Numbered from the stretch's first letter, positions 46,853 to 63,652 are shown. The stretch: 64,000 nt of DNA from Pseudomonas subflava (GCF_023823685.1 NZ_JAMXBF010000005.1:460805-524804); one strand, 5' to 3'. A program made the numbers and translations. The notes: generated by a model from the letters alone, not told the origin.

Positions 46853-48172
46853 TCATTTGCTCTGCTTTTGCGATGGATTGTTGCTCTCGAGCGGCGCATG
46901 TTGCGTATGAATTGCGTGATCGCCGCGGCTCGCTGCTTCGGCCGGCATCAGCCGGCGGAAGTCTGCGCCGCAAGGGCTCTGGAATACTCGGAGGCCGAAT
47001 TCGGGCAGCAGCGCCAGGAGGTGGTCGAAAATGTCGGACTGGATCGCCTCGTAGCGCGCCCAGGCGGTGGTCGCCGTGAAGCAGTACAGCTCCAGCGGCA
47101 GGCCCTCGGCGGTGGGCGCCAACTGGCGCACCAGCAGGGTCATGTCCTGGCGCACGTCGGGATGCTGGCGCAGGTAGTGCTCGACGTAGGCGCGGAAGGT
47201 GCCGAGGTTGGTCAGGCGGCGGGTGTTGGCCGGCTCGTCGGCGTGTTCGGCCAGCTGCGTATTCCAGCTGAGCAGCTCGCTGCTCTTGTTGGTGAGGTAG
47301 CGATCCAGCAGCTGCAGGCGGTGCAGTCGGTGGATCTGCTGCTGATCGAGGAAGGCCACGCTGGTCTGGTCGAGGAACAGGCTGCGCTTGATGCGCCGCC
47401 CGCCGGATTCCTGCATGCCGCGCCAGTTCTTGAACGAGTCGCTGATGAAGCGCTTGGTGGGAATGACGGTGATGGTCTTGTCCCAGTTCTGCACCTTGAC
47501 CGTGTGCAGGGCGATGTCGATGACGTCCCCGTCGGCGTTGAGCGCCGGCATCTCCACCCAGTCGCCGACCCGGATGATGTCGTTGGAGCTGATCTGCACG
47601 CTGGCCACCAGCGACAGCAGGGTGTCCTGGAAGATCAGCATCAGCACCGCGGCCATCGCGCCGAGGCCGGACAGCAGGATCAGCGGCGAACGGTCGATCA
47701 GCGCGGCGACGATGAGGATGGTGGCGACCAGGTAGATCACGATCTTGACCACCTGCAGGTAGCCCTTGATCGGCTTGAGGTGGGCGTCGGGCCGGCGCTG
47801 GTAAAGGGTGTTGACCAGGGTCAGCACGCTGCCGATCGCCAGCGCCACGGTGAACACGACGAAGGCCGCGCAGACGTTGCGCACCACCGTGACCACCGCT
47901 TCGGGGAGGTGCGGTACCAGGCCGATGCCGGCGGACAGCACCAGGGCCGGCACCACGTTGGCCAGGCGGCTGACGACCTGGATGTCCCTGAAGGTCTGGT
48001 CCTGGCCCAGCGCGGTGCTGGCCAGGGCGCGGAACAGCCCGCGCAGGAGGATGCGCTTGACGATCCAGTTGGCGGTCCAGGCGGCCATTGCCAGCAGGCA
48101 CAGGCAGATCAGGCTGTACAGTTCGGGATGCTGGCGCAGCCAGTCCAGGGCGGCGGTGTACTGCTCCCTCAT
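46853..48172 (-). CDS. Mechanosensitive ion channel, MscS superfamily (YbdG/MscM-like)
   Basis: The 439-residue inner-membrane protein has five predicted TM helices before the MscS pore region (SGLGAMAAVLMLIFQDTLLSLVASVQI, about 170-197). Then comes the beta domain with NDIIRVGDWVEMP and NWDKTITVIPTKRF. A cytoplasmic C-terminal domain follows, as in E. coli YbdG, which gives a small-conductance channel. It lies upstream of leuA on the same strand, with an 87-base gap to the M23 peptidase gene. Confidence 0.9.
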   Translation of the reverse strand: MREQYTAALDWLRQHPELYSLICLCLLAMAAWTANWIVKRILLRGLFRALASTALGQDQTFRDIQVVSRLANVVPALVLSAGIGLVPHLPEAVVTVVRNVCAAFVVFTVALAIGSVLTLVNTLYQRRPDAHLKPIKGYLQVVKIVIYLVATILIVAALIDRSPLILLSGLGAMAAVLMLIFQDTLLSLVASVQISSNDIIRVGDWVEMPALNADGDVIDIALHTVKVQNWDKTITVIPTKRFISDSFKNWRGMQESGGRRIKRSLFLDQTSVAFLDQQQIHRLHRLQLLDRYLTNKSSELLSWNTQLAEHADEPANTRRLTNLGTFRAYVEHYLRQHPDVRQDMTLLVRQLAPTAEGLPLELYCFTATTAWARYEAIQSDIFDHLLALLPEFGLRVFQSPCGADFRRLMPAEAASRGDHAIHTQHAPLESNNPSQKQSK

Positions 48173-48259
48173 GCGGGGGCCTCGAGGTTGATGCTTAGCT
48201 CCCTACCTTAACAGCCGAAACGCTGGCGGCGGGCCGCGAAGTGCTTCGGAATCTGTCGC

Positions 48260-49081
48260 TCAGCGCGAGAATGCGCCGATGAAGATCGCCGGATCGACGC
48301 GGGCGTCGTTGAGGCTGACGTTCCAGTGCAGATGCGGTCCGGTGGCGCGCCCGGTGGCGCCGACCCGGCCGAGCACGCCGCCGCGCGGCAGCTCCTGGCC
48401 CAGCTGCACCTCGACCTTGGACAGGTGGCAGAACATGCTGATCAGGCCCTGGCCGTGGTCGACGAACACCGTCTTGCCGTTGAAGAAGTAGTCGCCGATC
48501 AGGATCACCTCGCCGGCCGCCGGCGCCTTGATCGGCGTGCCGCTGGGTACGGCGAAGTCCAGCCCGGAGTGCGGGTTACGCTCCTCACCGTTAAAGAAGC
48601 GGCGCAGGCCGAACGGCGAAGACAGCGGGCCGCTCACCGGCTTGTCCAGCAACAGGTTGCTCGGCTGGCGCGGGCTGAACTGGCGGTAGGCGGCGGTCTG
48701 CTCGGCCAGCTCGCGCTCGATGCGCGCCAGGTTCTTCGCGTTCGGGTTGACCTGCTGCTTGTTCTTCAGGGTGATGCGTTGCTCGCGGTAGTGCTTGCCG
48801 CCGACCTGGAAGCTCAGCGCCTGCCCATCGACCTCGAGCTGCTGGGTGCCGGGCTTGACCGTCAGCGGGATGCCGATGATGGCGATCCAGCGCTTGCCGT
48901 CTTCCTTCACCACCAGCACCGGTTTGCCCTGGTAGCGCGCCTGCGGCGCGGCGGGTCCGTCGCCCAGGTCGAGCACGGCTACGCCGCCGGGCACCGGCTT
49001 GTTCAGCAGGCGGGTGATAAAGCCCTCGGCGTGAGCGGGCAGGGCGAGGCAGAGCAGAATGAAGAGGCTGGTCAGGCGCAT
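48260..49081 (-). CDS. M23-family metallopeptidase, periplasmic
   Basis: The 273-residue protein has a signal peptide (about 1-18, ending PAHA). An N-terminal beta-rich region is followed by a LytM domain with the zinc ligands HSGLD (HxxxD) and HLHW (HxH) near residues 172 and 248. It probably cuts peptidoglycan cross-links or activates amidases. No active-site residue is missing. Gene order: downstream of xseA by 19 bases, so likely co-transcribed. Confidence 0.9.
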   Translation of the reverse strand: MRLTSLFILLCLALPAHAEGFITRLLNKPVPGGVAVLDLGDGPAAPQARYQGKPVLVVKEDGKRWIAIIGIPLTVKPGTQQLEVDGQALSFQVGGKHYREQRITLKNKQQVNPNAKNLARIERELAEQTAAYRQFSPRQPSNLLLDKPVSGPLSSPFGLRRFFNGEERNPHSGLDFAVPSGTPIKAPAAGEVILIGDYFFNGKTVFVDHGQGLISMFCHLSKVEVQLGQELPRGGVLGRVGATGRATGPHLHWNVSLNDARVDPAIFIGAFSR

Positions 49082-49100
49082 GGGCTATCCCTGTGGCGGT

Positions 49101-50480
49101 TCAGTCGAGCAGCGACAGGGTCACCGGCTCCAGATGGTTGTCTTCGACCCGCACGTCCAGTTCGCCCTCGGCCAGGCGGGCCTTGAGCCTCTGCCCCGGG
49201 TGGGTCTGACTGGCGGCGCGGATGGCCTGGCCGCGCTCGTCGAGGAGAATGCTGTAGCCGCGGCCAAGAGTGGCCAGCGGGCTGACGATGTGCAGGGTCT
49301 GCGCCAGGCCCTGCAGGCGCTGCCGCTGCTCGCGCAGACGGGCTTGGGTGGCGCGGGGCAGACGCTCGGCCAGGCTGTCCAGGTGCTGGCGCAGCAGCGC
49401 CAGGGCGCGGCCGGGATGCTGGGCGTTGAGCCGGCCTTCCAGGCGCGCCAGGCGCTCGTGGCGGCTGGTGGACTGCTGGGTGAAGGCCCGGCGCAGGCGC
49501 ATGTCCAGATCGTCCAGTCGCTGGGCCTGTTGGCGCAGACGCTCGCCGGGGTGGCGCAGGCGCCGGGTCAGGCCTTCCAGGCGCAGCTGCTCGCGGGCCA
49601 GACGGGTCTGCAGGGTCAGGGCCAGGCGCCGGGTCAGGGCGTCCAGGCGGCGCTGCAGGTCGGCGCCGTCCGGTGCCAGCAGCTCGGCGGCGGCGGAGGG
49701 CGTCGGCGCGCGTACGTCGGCCACGAAGTCGCTGATCGACACGTCGGTCTCGTGCCCCACGGCGCTGACGATGGGCGTGACGCAGGCGGCCACGGCGCGG
49801 GCCACCGCCTCCTCGTTGAAGCACCAGAGGTCTTCCAGCGAGCCGCCGCCGCGGGCCAGGATGATCGCGTCGAAGCCGGCGCGGTCGGCCAGCTGCAGGC
49901 CGCGGACGATCTGCGCGGTGGCCTCGCGGCCCTGCACGGCGGTGGGAATCAGGGTCAGCGCCACCTGCGGGGCGCGGCGGCGGAACACGCTGATGATGTC
50001 GCGAATCACCGCGCCGGTCGGCGAGCTGACGATGCCGATGCGTTGCGGATGAGCGGGCAGGGCGCGCTTGCGCTCGGCGGCGAACAGGCCCTCGGCGGAG
50101 AGTTTTTCCTTGAGCGCCTCGAAGGCCAGGCGCAGGGCGCCGTCGCCGGCCGGCTCCACCGAGTCGAGGATCAGCTGGTAGTCGCCGCGGCCCTCGAACA
50201 GCGAGACCTTGCCGCGCACCTTCACCGCCAGGCCGTCGCGCAGGGCTTGGCGCACGCGGGCGGCGTTCTGCCGGAACAGCGCGCAGCGCACCTGGGCCTG
50301 GTTGTCCTTGAGGGTGAAGTAGAGGTGCCCGGAGGCGGGCTTGGCGAGGTTGGAGATCTCGCCCTCGACCCAGACCTGGGCGAACACGTCCTCCAGCAGC
50401 AGGCGGGCGCGGTTGTTCAGTTGGCTGACGCTGAGCACGTCGCGGTCGAGGCCGAGGCGCTGGAACGGGTCGGTAATCAT
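49101..50480 (-). CDS. xseA: Exodeoxyribonuclease VII large subunit
   Basis: The 459-residue subunit has an N-terminal OB fold (VFAQVWVEGEISNLAKPASGHLYF), the catalytic exonuclease domain (GIVSSPTGAVIRDII, ILARGGGSLEDLWCFNEE) and a long coiled coil rich in Arg/Leu/Gln. ATG at 50480 (MITDPFQRLG) matches homologues; a more distal in-frame ATG at 50555 is unlikely. The ribosome-binding site is poor. The small subunit XseB is not encoded here. Confidence 0.95.
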   Translation of the reverse strand: MITDPFQRLGLDRDVLSVSQLNNRARLLLEDVFAQVWVEGEISNLAKPASGHLYFTLKDNQAQVRCALFRQNAARVRQALRDGLAVKVRGKVSLFEGRGDYQLILDSVEPAGDGALRLAFEALKEKLSAEGLFAAERKRALPAHPQRIGIVSSPTGAVIRDIISVFRRRAPQVALTLIPTAVQGREATAQIVRGLQLADRAGFDAIILARGGGSLEDLWCFNEEAVARAVAACVTPIVSAVGHETDVSISDFVADVRAPTPSAAAELLAPDGADLQRRLDALTRRLALTLQTRLAREQLRLEGLTRRLRHPGERLRQQAQRLDDLDMRLRRAFTQQSTSRHERLARLEGRLNAQHPGRALALLRQHLDSLAERLPRATQARLREQRQRLQGLAQTLHIVSPLATLGRGYSILLDERGQAIRAASQTHPGQRLKARLAEGELDVRVEDNHLEPVTLSLLD

Positions 50481-50565
50481 GGCCGGCATGATAGCGGGTT
50501 GCCCGGCGTGCCCAAAGCGCGACGAGCCAGTAGACTGCGCCGCCTTTTCAGCCATCCTCCCTTAT

Positions 50566-52664
<2,099 letters not shown>

Positions 52665-52683
52665 TTCAAGCAAGACGATGTAC

Positions 52684-52711
52684 ACACGGGGCTGACTAAC
52701 CAGCCCCGTGT
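52684..52711 (+). promoter_or_regulatory. Hairpin without U-run between guaB and guaA
   Basis: ACACGGGGCTG and CAGCCCCGTGT form a perfect 11-bp stem with loop ACTAAC. Only CATTTGTGA follows, so termination would be partial. It may lower guaA expression relative to guaB or protect the guaB 3' end. Confidence 0.55.
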
Positions 52712-52741
52712 CATTTGTGACTTCCGCTACGAGAGACGGCC

Positions 52742-54319
52742 ATGGCCCACGACATTCACGCCCACCGCATCCTCATCCTCGACTTCGGTTCCCAGTACAC
52801 CCAGCTGATCGCCCGCCGCGTGCGTGAGATCGGCGTGTACTGCGAGATCCACCCGTTCGACATGGCCGACGCCGACATCCGCGCCTTTGCCCCGCGCGGC
52901 ATCATCCTCGCCGGTGGCCCTGAGTCGGTGCACGAGGCCAACAGCCCGCGCGCGCCGCAGGCGGTGTTCGACCTGAACGTGCCGCTGTTCGGCATCTGCT
53001 ACGGCATGCAGACCATGGCCGAGCAGCTCGGCGGCAAGGTCGAAGGTTCCGACCTGCGCGAGTTCGGCTACGCCCGCGTCGACGTGGTCGGCAAGGCCCG
53101 CCTGCTCGACGGCATCGAAGATCATGTGGATACCGACGGCGTGCTCGGCCTCGATGTGTGGATGAGCCACGGCGACAAGGTCACCGCCATGCCGGAAGGC
53201 TTCCATATCCTCGCCAGCACCCCGAGCTGCCCGATCGCCGCCATGGCCGACGACAGCCGCGCCTACTACGGCGTGCAGTTCCACCCGGAAGTGACCCACA
53301 CCAAGCAGGGCGGTCGCATCCTCTCGCGCTTCATTCTCGACATCTGCGGCTGCGAAGCCCTGTGGACCCCGGCCAACATCGTCGAAGACGCCATCGCCAC
53401 CGTGCGTGCCCAGGTGGGCTCGAGCAAGGTGCTGCTGGGCCTGTCCGGCGGCGTCGACTCCTCGGTGGTCGCGGCCCTGCTGCACAAGGCCATCGGCGAC
53501 CAGCTGACCTGCGTGTTCGTCGACAACGGCCTGCTGCGCCACAAGGAAGGCGACCAGGTGATGGCCATGTTCGCCGAGAACATGGGCGTCAAGGTTATCC
53601 GCGCCAACGCCGAAGAGCTGTTCCTCGGCCGCCTGGCCGGCGTCAGCGATCCGGAAGAGAAGCGCAAGATCATCGGTCGCAGCTTCATCGAAGTGTTCGA
53701 TGAGGAAGCCACCAAGCTCAAGGACGTGAAGTTCCTCGCCCAGGGCACCATCTACCCGGACGTGATCGAGTCCGCCGGCGCCAAGACCGGCAAGGCCCAC
53801 GTGATCAAGTCCCACCACAACGTCGGCGGCCTGCCGGAGGACATGCAGTTCTCCCTGGTCGAGCCGCTGCGCGAGCTGTTCAAGGACGAGGTGCGCAAGA
53901 TCGGCCTGGAGCTGGGCCTGCCCTACGACATGGTCTACCGCCACCCGTTCCCGGGCCCGGGCCTGGGCGTGCGCATCCTCGGCGAAGTGAAGAAGGAATA
54001 CGCCGACCTGCTGCGTCTGGCCGACCACATCTTCATCGAAGAGCTGCGCAACTTCGACTGGTACCACAAGACCAGCCAGGCCTTCGTGGTGTTCCAGCCG
54101 GTGAAATCGGTCGGCGTGGTCGGTGACGGCCGTCGCTACGCCTGGGTCGTGGCCCTGCGCGCCGTGGAAACCATCGACTTCATGACCGCACGCTGGGCGC
54201 ACCTGCCCTACGAGCTGCTGGAGAAGGTCTCCAACCGCATCATCAACGAGATCTCCGGCATCTCTCGCGTCACCTACGACGTGTCGAGCAAGCCACCGGC
54301 GACCATTGAGTGGGAATGA
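52742..54319 (+). CDS. guaA: GMP synthase (glutamine-hydrolysing)
   Basis: The 525-residue enzyme aminates XMP to GMP. The class I amidotransferase domain has the nucleophile loop FGICYGMQ and the HPEVTHT His-Glu pair. The ATP-pyrophosphatase P-loop is [16 protein letters not shown], followed by the dimerisation domain ([16 protein letters not shown]). Length is standard. Confidence 0.98.
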   Translation: MAHDIHAHRILILDFGSQYTQLIARRVREIGVYCEIHPFDMADADIRAFAPRGIILAGGPESVHEANSPRAPQAVFDLNVPLFGICYGMQTMAEQLGGKVEGSDLREFGYARVDVVGKARLLDGIEDHVDTDGVLGLDVWMSHGDKVTAMPEGFHILASTPSCPIAAMADDSRAYYGVQFHPEVTHTKQGGRILSRFILDICGCEALWTPANIVEDAIATVRAQVGSSKVLLGLSGGVDSSVVAALLHKAIGDQLTCVFVDNGLLRHKEGDQVMAMFAENMGVKVIRANAEELFLGRLAGVSDPEEKRKIIGRSFIEVFDEEATKLKDVKFLAQGTIYPDVIESAGAKTGKAHVIKSHHNVGGLPEDMQFSLVEPLRELFKDEVRKIGLELGLPYDMVYRHPFPGPGLGVRILGEVKKEYADLLRLADHIFIEELRNFDWYHKTSQAFVVFQPVKSVGVVGDGRRYAWVVALRAVETIDFMTARWAHLPYELLEKVSNRIINEISGISRVTYDVSSKPPATIEWE

Positions 54320-54340
54320 TGCCGCGCTAGCGGTACGACG

Positions 54341-54373
54341 AACGGGGCGGGTGGCGACACTCGCCCCGTTTGC
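54341..54373 (+). terminator. Terminator after guaA
   Basis: AACGGGGCG-GTG pairs with CAC-CGCCCCGTT around loop GCGA, with one G:T mismatch, and is followed by TGCGTTT. The reverse strand lacks an obvious use. Confidence 0.75.
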
Positions 54374-54376
54374 GTT

Positions 54377-55108
54377 TCAGCCGTAGCGAATCTGGCACTG
54401 CTCGCAGTAGTAGCTCTGGCGCTGAGTGCGCCCCAGCTTGGCTTTGCTCAGGGGAATGGCGCAGCGCGGGCAGCGGCTTTGCCGGTGCGCCTGCCAGTGC
54501 TGCTTGAGCACGAAGGCCCTCTTCCAGGCGAGGAAGTCGAAGGCGTACTGGCGCACTTCGCTCACCAGCTCCCGCAGCTTGTCGGCGGGCAGGGCGCCCA
54601 GTGGGCTCAATGGGTGCACCCGGATGCGAAACAGCACCTCGTTCTTGAAGATGTTGCCGGCGCCGGCGAACACCTGCTGATCGAGGATCGCATCGCAGGC
54701 CAGGGTGGCGGGCATCGCCTGCAGCTTGGCCAGGGCCAGCTCGGCGTCCCAGTCATCGGCAAGGGTGTCGCAGCGCCAGTCGTAATGCTCGCTGAGCGGC
54801 GGCTGCAGGAATTGCACCGAGCAGCCATAGAAGTTCAGCTCGCCATTGGCGAAGCCCAGGCTCAGGCGCGGCGCCGCATCCTTGCGCTCGTCGATGCGGT
54901 AACTGCCGAACAGCAGCAGATGGATGCGCACCACGACATCTTCCAGCTCGATCAGGAAGTGCTTGCCCCAGCTGCGCAGGGCCTTCACCCGCTGGCCTTG
55001 CAGGCGCTGCAGGTCGACCTTGCTGTTGCCCTCCACACGCAGGATGCGCTGGCCGGCGAAGCGCTCGGCCTCCTCGCGCAGGATCAGGATGCTGGGGCCC
55101 TCGGGCAT
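54377..55108 (-). CDS. nei: Fpg/Nei-family DNA glycosylase (endonuclease VIII type)
   Basis: The 243-residue base-excision enzyme has N-terminal Pro2-Glu3 (MPEGPSI), the beta-hairpin Lys in SWGKHFLIE, a helix-two-turn-helix (FAGAGNIFKNEVLF) and a C-terminal zinc finger CPRC...CEQC. The GPS start and lack of the MutM TG-GG loop favour the Nei (oxidised pyrimidine) branch over MutM. ATG at 55108 is required for the catalytic Pro2 and has GGAGA upstream. Divergent from the multicopper oxidase gene. Confidence 0.9.
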   Translation of the reverse strand: MPEGPSILILREEAERFAGQRILRVEGNSKVDLQRLQGQRVKALRSWGKHFLIELEDVVVRIHLLLFGSYRIDERKDAAPRLSLGFANGELNFYGCSVQFLQPPLSEHYDWRCDTLADDWDAELALAKLQAMPATLACDAILDQQVFAGAGNIFKNEVLFRIRVHPLSPLGALPADKLRELVSEVRQYAFDFLAWKRAFVLKQHWQAHRQSRCPRCAIPLSKAKLGRTQRQSYYCEQCQIRYG

Positions 55109-55252
55109 GGCTTTTCTCCGCTGTGTCGCGGGTAGACCCTGGCGGCTCGCAAGGAGTTGCGACAATCGGACGCCGCCGCGCAGGCCTCCGCGTTCGCACA
55201 AGGCCCGGTGTTAATGAGAAACTGTGTCGTCTTCGCAGTAAGGATCGGGTTC

Positions 55253-56623
55253 ATGTCGTTCACCCGCAGACAGATTCTCGCCGGCCTGGCCGGTCTGGGC
55301 GTCGCCGGCCTCGGCGCCGGTGGCGTGCGTTACTGGCTGGGCCGCCCGGAAAACGTGGCGACCCACGACTACGAGCTGATCGCCGCGCCGCTGGACATGG
55401 AGCTGGTGCCCGGCCATATCACCCCGGCCTGGGCCTACGGCGGCAAGGCGCCCGGCCTGGAGCTGCGCTGCCGCCAGGGCGAGCGCCTGCGCGTGCGCTT
55501 CGTCAATAAGCTGGAGGTCGAGACCACCATCCACTGGCACGGCATCCGCCTGCCGCTGGACATGGATGGCGTGCCCTACGTGTCGCAGCTGCCGGTCAAG
55601 CCCGGCGAATATTTCGATTACGACTTCATCTGCCCGGATGCCGGCAGCTACTGGTATCACCCGCATACCAGCAGCGCCGAGCAGCTCGGCCGCGGCCTCG
55701 TCGGTCCGCTGATCGTCGAGGAACGCGAACCGACCGGCTTCCGTCACGAGCGCACGCTCAGTCTGAAGACCTGGCACATCGACGAGCAGGGCGCCTTCAC
55801 CGAGTTCCTGGTGCCGCGCCTGGCCGCCCGTGAAGGCACCCGCGGGCGCCTGTCGACCATCAACGGCGAGCCGCTGCCGACGCTGGAGCTGCCGGCCGGG
55901 CAGGTGGTGCGCCTGCGCCTGATCAACGTCGACAACACCATCACTTACCGCCTCAACCTGCCGGGTGGCGAGGCGCGCATATACGCGCTGGACGGTAACC
56001 CGGTCGCGCCGCGGCCACTGGGCAAGGACTACTGGCTGGGCCCGGGCATGCGCCTCGACCTGGCGCTGAAGGTACCGGCGGCCGGCCAGGAACTGTCGCT
56101 GCGCAACGGTCCGCTGCGCCTGGCTACCCTGCGCGGCGTGGCCAGCGCCGAGGCACCCGGCGACTGGCCGCCGGCGCTGCCGGCCAACCCGGTGGCCGAG
56201 CCGGACCTGTCCCGCGCCGAGACCCTGCGCTTCAACTTCGAGTGGGCGGCGGCGCTGTCGGGCGACGTGGCCAAGGGCGGCAGCTACAAGTACTGGCAGA
56301 TCAACGGGCAGGCCTGGGACATCAACGACAAGACCTGCGCCGAGCGCCCCATCGCCAGCCTGAAGAGGGACGGCCATTACATCTTCGTGCTGCGCAACAT
56401 GGCTCAGTACCAGCACCCCATCCACCTGCACGGGATGAGCTTCAAGGTGCTCGACTCGGATCGCAAGGACATCGAGCCCTACTTCACCGACACCTACCTG
56501 CTGGGCAAGAACGAGACGGCGCGGATCGCCTTCGTCGCCGATAATCCCGGCGTGTGGATGTTCCACTGCCATGTCATCGACCACATGGAAACCGGCCTGA
56601 TGGCCGCCATCGAGGTGGTCTGA
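55253..56623 (+). CDS. Multicopper oxidase, Tat-exported
   Basis: The 456-residue periplasmic enzyme begins with a twin-arginine signal (SFTRRQILAGLAGLGVAGLG). All four copper motifs are present: HWHG (94-97), WYHPH (134-138), HPIHLHGM near 388 and HCHVIDHMETGLM near 440. These give one type 1 copper and a trinuclear centre. There is no Met-rich insert of the CueO kind. Substrate could be Cu(I), Fe(II), Mn(II) or a phenol. ATG at 55253 follows AAGGAT; ATG at 55214 is an alternative that would place the twin Arg too deep. Confidence 0.9.
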   Translation: MSFTRRQILAGLAGLGVAGLGAGGVRYWLGRPENVATHDYELIAAPLDMELVPGHITPAWAYGGKAPGLELRCRQGERLRVRFVNKLEVETTIHWHGIRLPLDMDGVPYVSQLPVKPGEYFDYDFICPDAGSYWYHPHTSSAEQLGRGLVGPLIVEEREPTGFRHERTLSLKTWHIDEQGAFTEFLVPRLAAREGTRGRLSTINGEPLPTLELPAGQVVRLRLINVDNTITYRLNLPGGEARIYALDGNPVAPRPLGKDYWLGPGMRLDLALKVPAAGQELSLRNGPLRLATLRGVASAEAPGDWPPALPANPVAEPDLSRAETLRFNFEWAAALSGDVAKGGSYKYWQINGQAWDINDKTCAERPIASLKRDGHYIFVLRNMAQYQHPIHLHGMSFKVLDSDRKDIEPYFTDTYLLGKNETARIAFVADNPGVWMFHCHVIDHMETGLMAAIEVV

Positions 56624-56675
56624 GGCGTGAGCTGAAAATCGGCACAGCGCCTGCGAGTACCTTTACGGAAGAAGC

Positions 56676-57155
56676 ATGAAGAGACCCCATATCATCGACC
56701 GCAGCCAGGATGAGCGCTTCATGCGCGAGGCGCTGGCGCTGGCCGCCGAGGGCGCCGAGCGGGGCGAGGTGCCGGTCGGTGCGCTGCTGGTGCAGGGCGG
56801 CGAGGTGCTGGGGCGCGGCTTCAACTGCCCCATCGGCACCCACGACCCCAGCGCACATGCCGAGATGGTGGCGATCCGCGCCGCGGCCGCCGCGGTGCAG
56901 AACTACCGTCTGCCCGGCAGCACGCTATACGTGACGCTGGAGCCCTGCAGCATGTGCGCCGGGCTGATCGTGCATTCGCGCATTGCCCGGGTGGTGTACG
57001 GCGCCACCGAGCCCAAGGCCGGGGTCGCGATCAGTCGCGGCCAGTTCTTCGATCAGGCGTTTCTCAACCACAGGGTGCTGATCGAGGGCGGGCTGCTGGG
57101 CGAGGAGTGCAGCGCGATGCTCAGCGCCTTCTTCAAGGCGCGTCGCGGCGGCTGA
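56676..57155 (+). CDS. tadA: tRNA adenosine(34) deaminase
   Basis: The 159-residue zinc enzyme makes inosine 34 in tRNA-Arg(ACG). The cytidine-deaminase fold shows HAEMVAIR and PCSMCAGL with the catalytic Glu. The MKRPHIIDRSQDERFM start is plausible, with GGAAGAAGC before it. It converges on mltF with an 18-base gap. Confidence 0.95.
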   Translation: MKRPHIIDRSQDERFMREALALAAEGAERGEVPVGALLVQGGEVLGRGFNCPIGTHDPSAHAEMVAIRAAAAAVQNYRLPGSTLYVTLEPCSMCAGLIVHSRIARVVYGATEPKAGVAISRGQFFDQAFLNHRVLIEGGLLGEECSAMLSAFFKARRGG

Positions 57156-57173
57156 GGGCAGACTGGGCGCCGT

Positions 57174-62737
<5,564 letters not shown>

Positions 62738-62751
62738 TCGCATGGTGATGT

Positions 62752-62776
62752 CCTCTCCCGCTCTACGCGGGGGAGG
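62752..62776. repeat. CCTCTCCCGC/GCGGGGGAGG hairpin (possible REP-type palindrome)
   Basis: CCTCTCCCGC and GCGGGGGAGG pair over 10 bases (one G:T) around loop TCTAC, 15 bases after purL and 20 before the CDGSH gene. It has the CCCTCTCCC look of dispersed extragenic palindromes in proteobacteria. No U-run follows. Only one copy occurs in this window. Confidence 0.4.
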
Positions 62777-62796
62777 GCGCAGCCACGAGGCTGGCG

Positions 62797-63066
62797 ATGT
62801 CAGACTCCGAAGAAAATCCGCTTCCCGAAGTCCGCCAGGTCAGCCCTGGGGAGACGTATCTGCTCTGCCGCTGTGGGCGCTCGCCCACGCTTCCCGATTG
62901 TTCTCCCGGCTGTGTCGATGGCCTGCATCTGCAGCCCGTGCGCGAGCAATTCCTGCTGCTGTGCCGCTGCGGCCTGTCTCGCCGTCTGCCGTACTGCGAC
63001 GGCAGTCACAGCCCGCCCGCCGAAGGCTTCAAGGCGCGCTGGCGCCGCTTTGCCAGGGGGGATTAG
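62797..63066 (+). CDS. Double CDGSH-type iron-sulfur protein, first site with Cys for His
   Basis: The 89-residue protein has two metal sites of identical spacing. Site 2 is a normal CDGSH motif: C56, C58, C67 and H71 (CRCGLSRRLPYCDGSH). Site 1 has C24, C26, C35 and C39 (CRCGRSPTLPDCSPGC): the fourth ligand position holds Cys, so it could bind a 4-Cys [2Fe-2S] cluster. No signal peptide is seen. Spacing from purL and the short gap suggest read-through transcription. Function unknown; redox or cluster transfer is a guess. Confidence 0.8.
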   Translation: MSDSEENPLPEVRQVSPGETYLLCRCGRSPTLPDCSPGCVDGLHLQPVREQFLLLCRCGLSRRLPYCDGSHSPPAEGFKARWRRFARGD

Positions 63067-63149
63067 GTTGGCCGCGTTTTAGCGCCAAAGATTCTGCCGC
63101 CCGCGGGACGTTTCGGATTTGCAACACTCCAATGCGCAGATGCGAACTA

Positions 63150-63202
63150 GGCCGCGTGGTCGAGGCAAGGCAAAATGCCATTATTGCCTTGGCAGAGCGG
63201 CC
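63150..63202 (+). promoter_or_regulatory. Structured leader upstream of the NIF3-like gene
   Basis: An outer stem GGCCGC (63150-63155)/GCGGCC (63197-63202) encloses an inner 8-bp stem CAAGGCAA (63166-63173)/TTGCCTTG (63184-63191) with a 10-base loop. The element ends 37 bases before the start codon. It may be a cis-regulatory RNA. The rest of 63067-63149 shows a TTGCAA-like -35 but no firm -10. Confidence 0.4.
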
Positions 63203-63239
63203 TGGAGCTGCTGAATTCGTCGATGCTCGGAGGGGCTGG

Positions 63240-63557
63240 ATGTACAAGTTCTGTTTCTATGCGCCGGAAAGCCATTTGGACGCGGTGAAGACCGCGGTGT
63301 TCGCGGCGGGTGGCGGTCGGATCGGACACTACGACAACTGCTGCTGGCAGGTCCTCGGTAAAGGCCAGTTCCGCCCGCTGGCGGGCAGCGATCCCTTTCT
63401 CGGTCAGGTCGACCGGGTCGAAGAAGTGGCGGAGTGGAAAGTGGAGATGGTGGTGGCCGACGAGTTGATCCACGACGTGGTCAAGGCGATGAAGAAAGCC
63501 CATCCCTACGAGACGCCGGCCTTCGAGGTGTGGCGCCTGTCCGACCTGCAGTTCTGA
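63240..63557 (+). CDS. NIF3/YqfO-like small protein
   Basis: The 105-residue protein resembles the CutA-like insert domain (YqfO domain) of NIF3 family proteins: YKFCFYAPESHLDAVKTAVFAAGGGRIGHYDNCCWQ and AHPYETPAFEVWRL. It lacks the NIF3 catalytic di-metal core. Stand-alone versions of this domain are common in Pseudomonas and of unknown function. AGGGG precedes the ATG at 63240. A structured leader precedes it and a terminator follows. Confidence 0.83.
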   Translation: MYKFCFYAPESHLDAVKTAVFAAGGGRIGHYDNCCWQVLGKGQFRPLAGSDPFLGQVDRVEEVAEWKVEMVVADELIHDVVKAMKKAHPYETPAFEVWRLSDLQF

Positions 63558-63652
63558 TCTTTGCTGAAGGAAGACGCTGCCCCCTGAAGACGCAGCGTTC
63601 GTGGGGGGCGTCGTGCGTGCCTCTTGAAAGGGTGCCCTCCAGAACCGCAATA

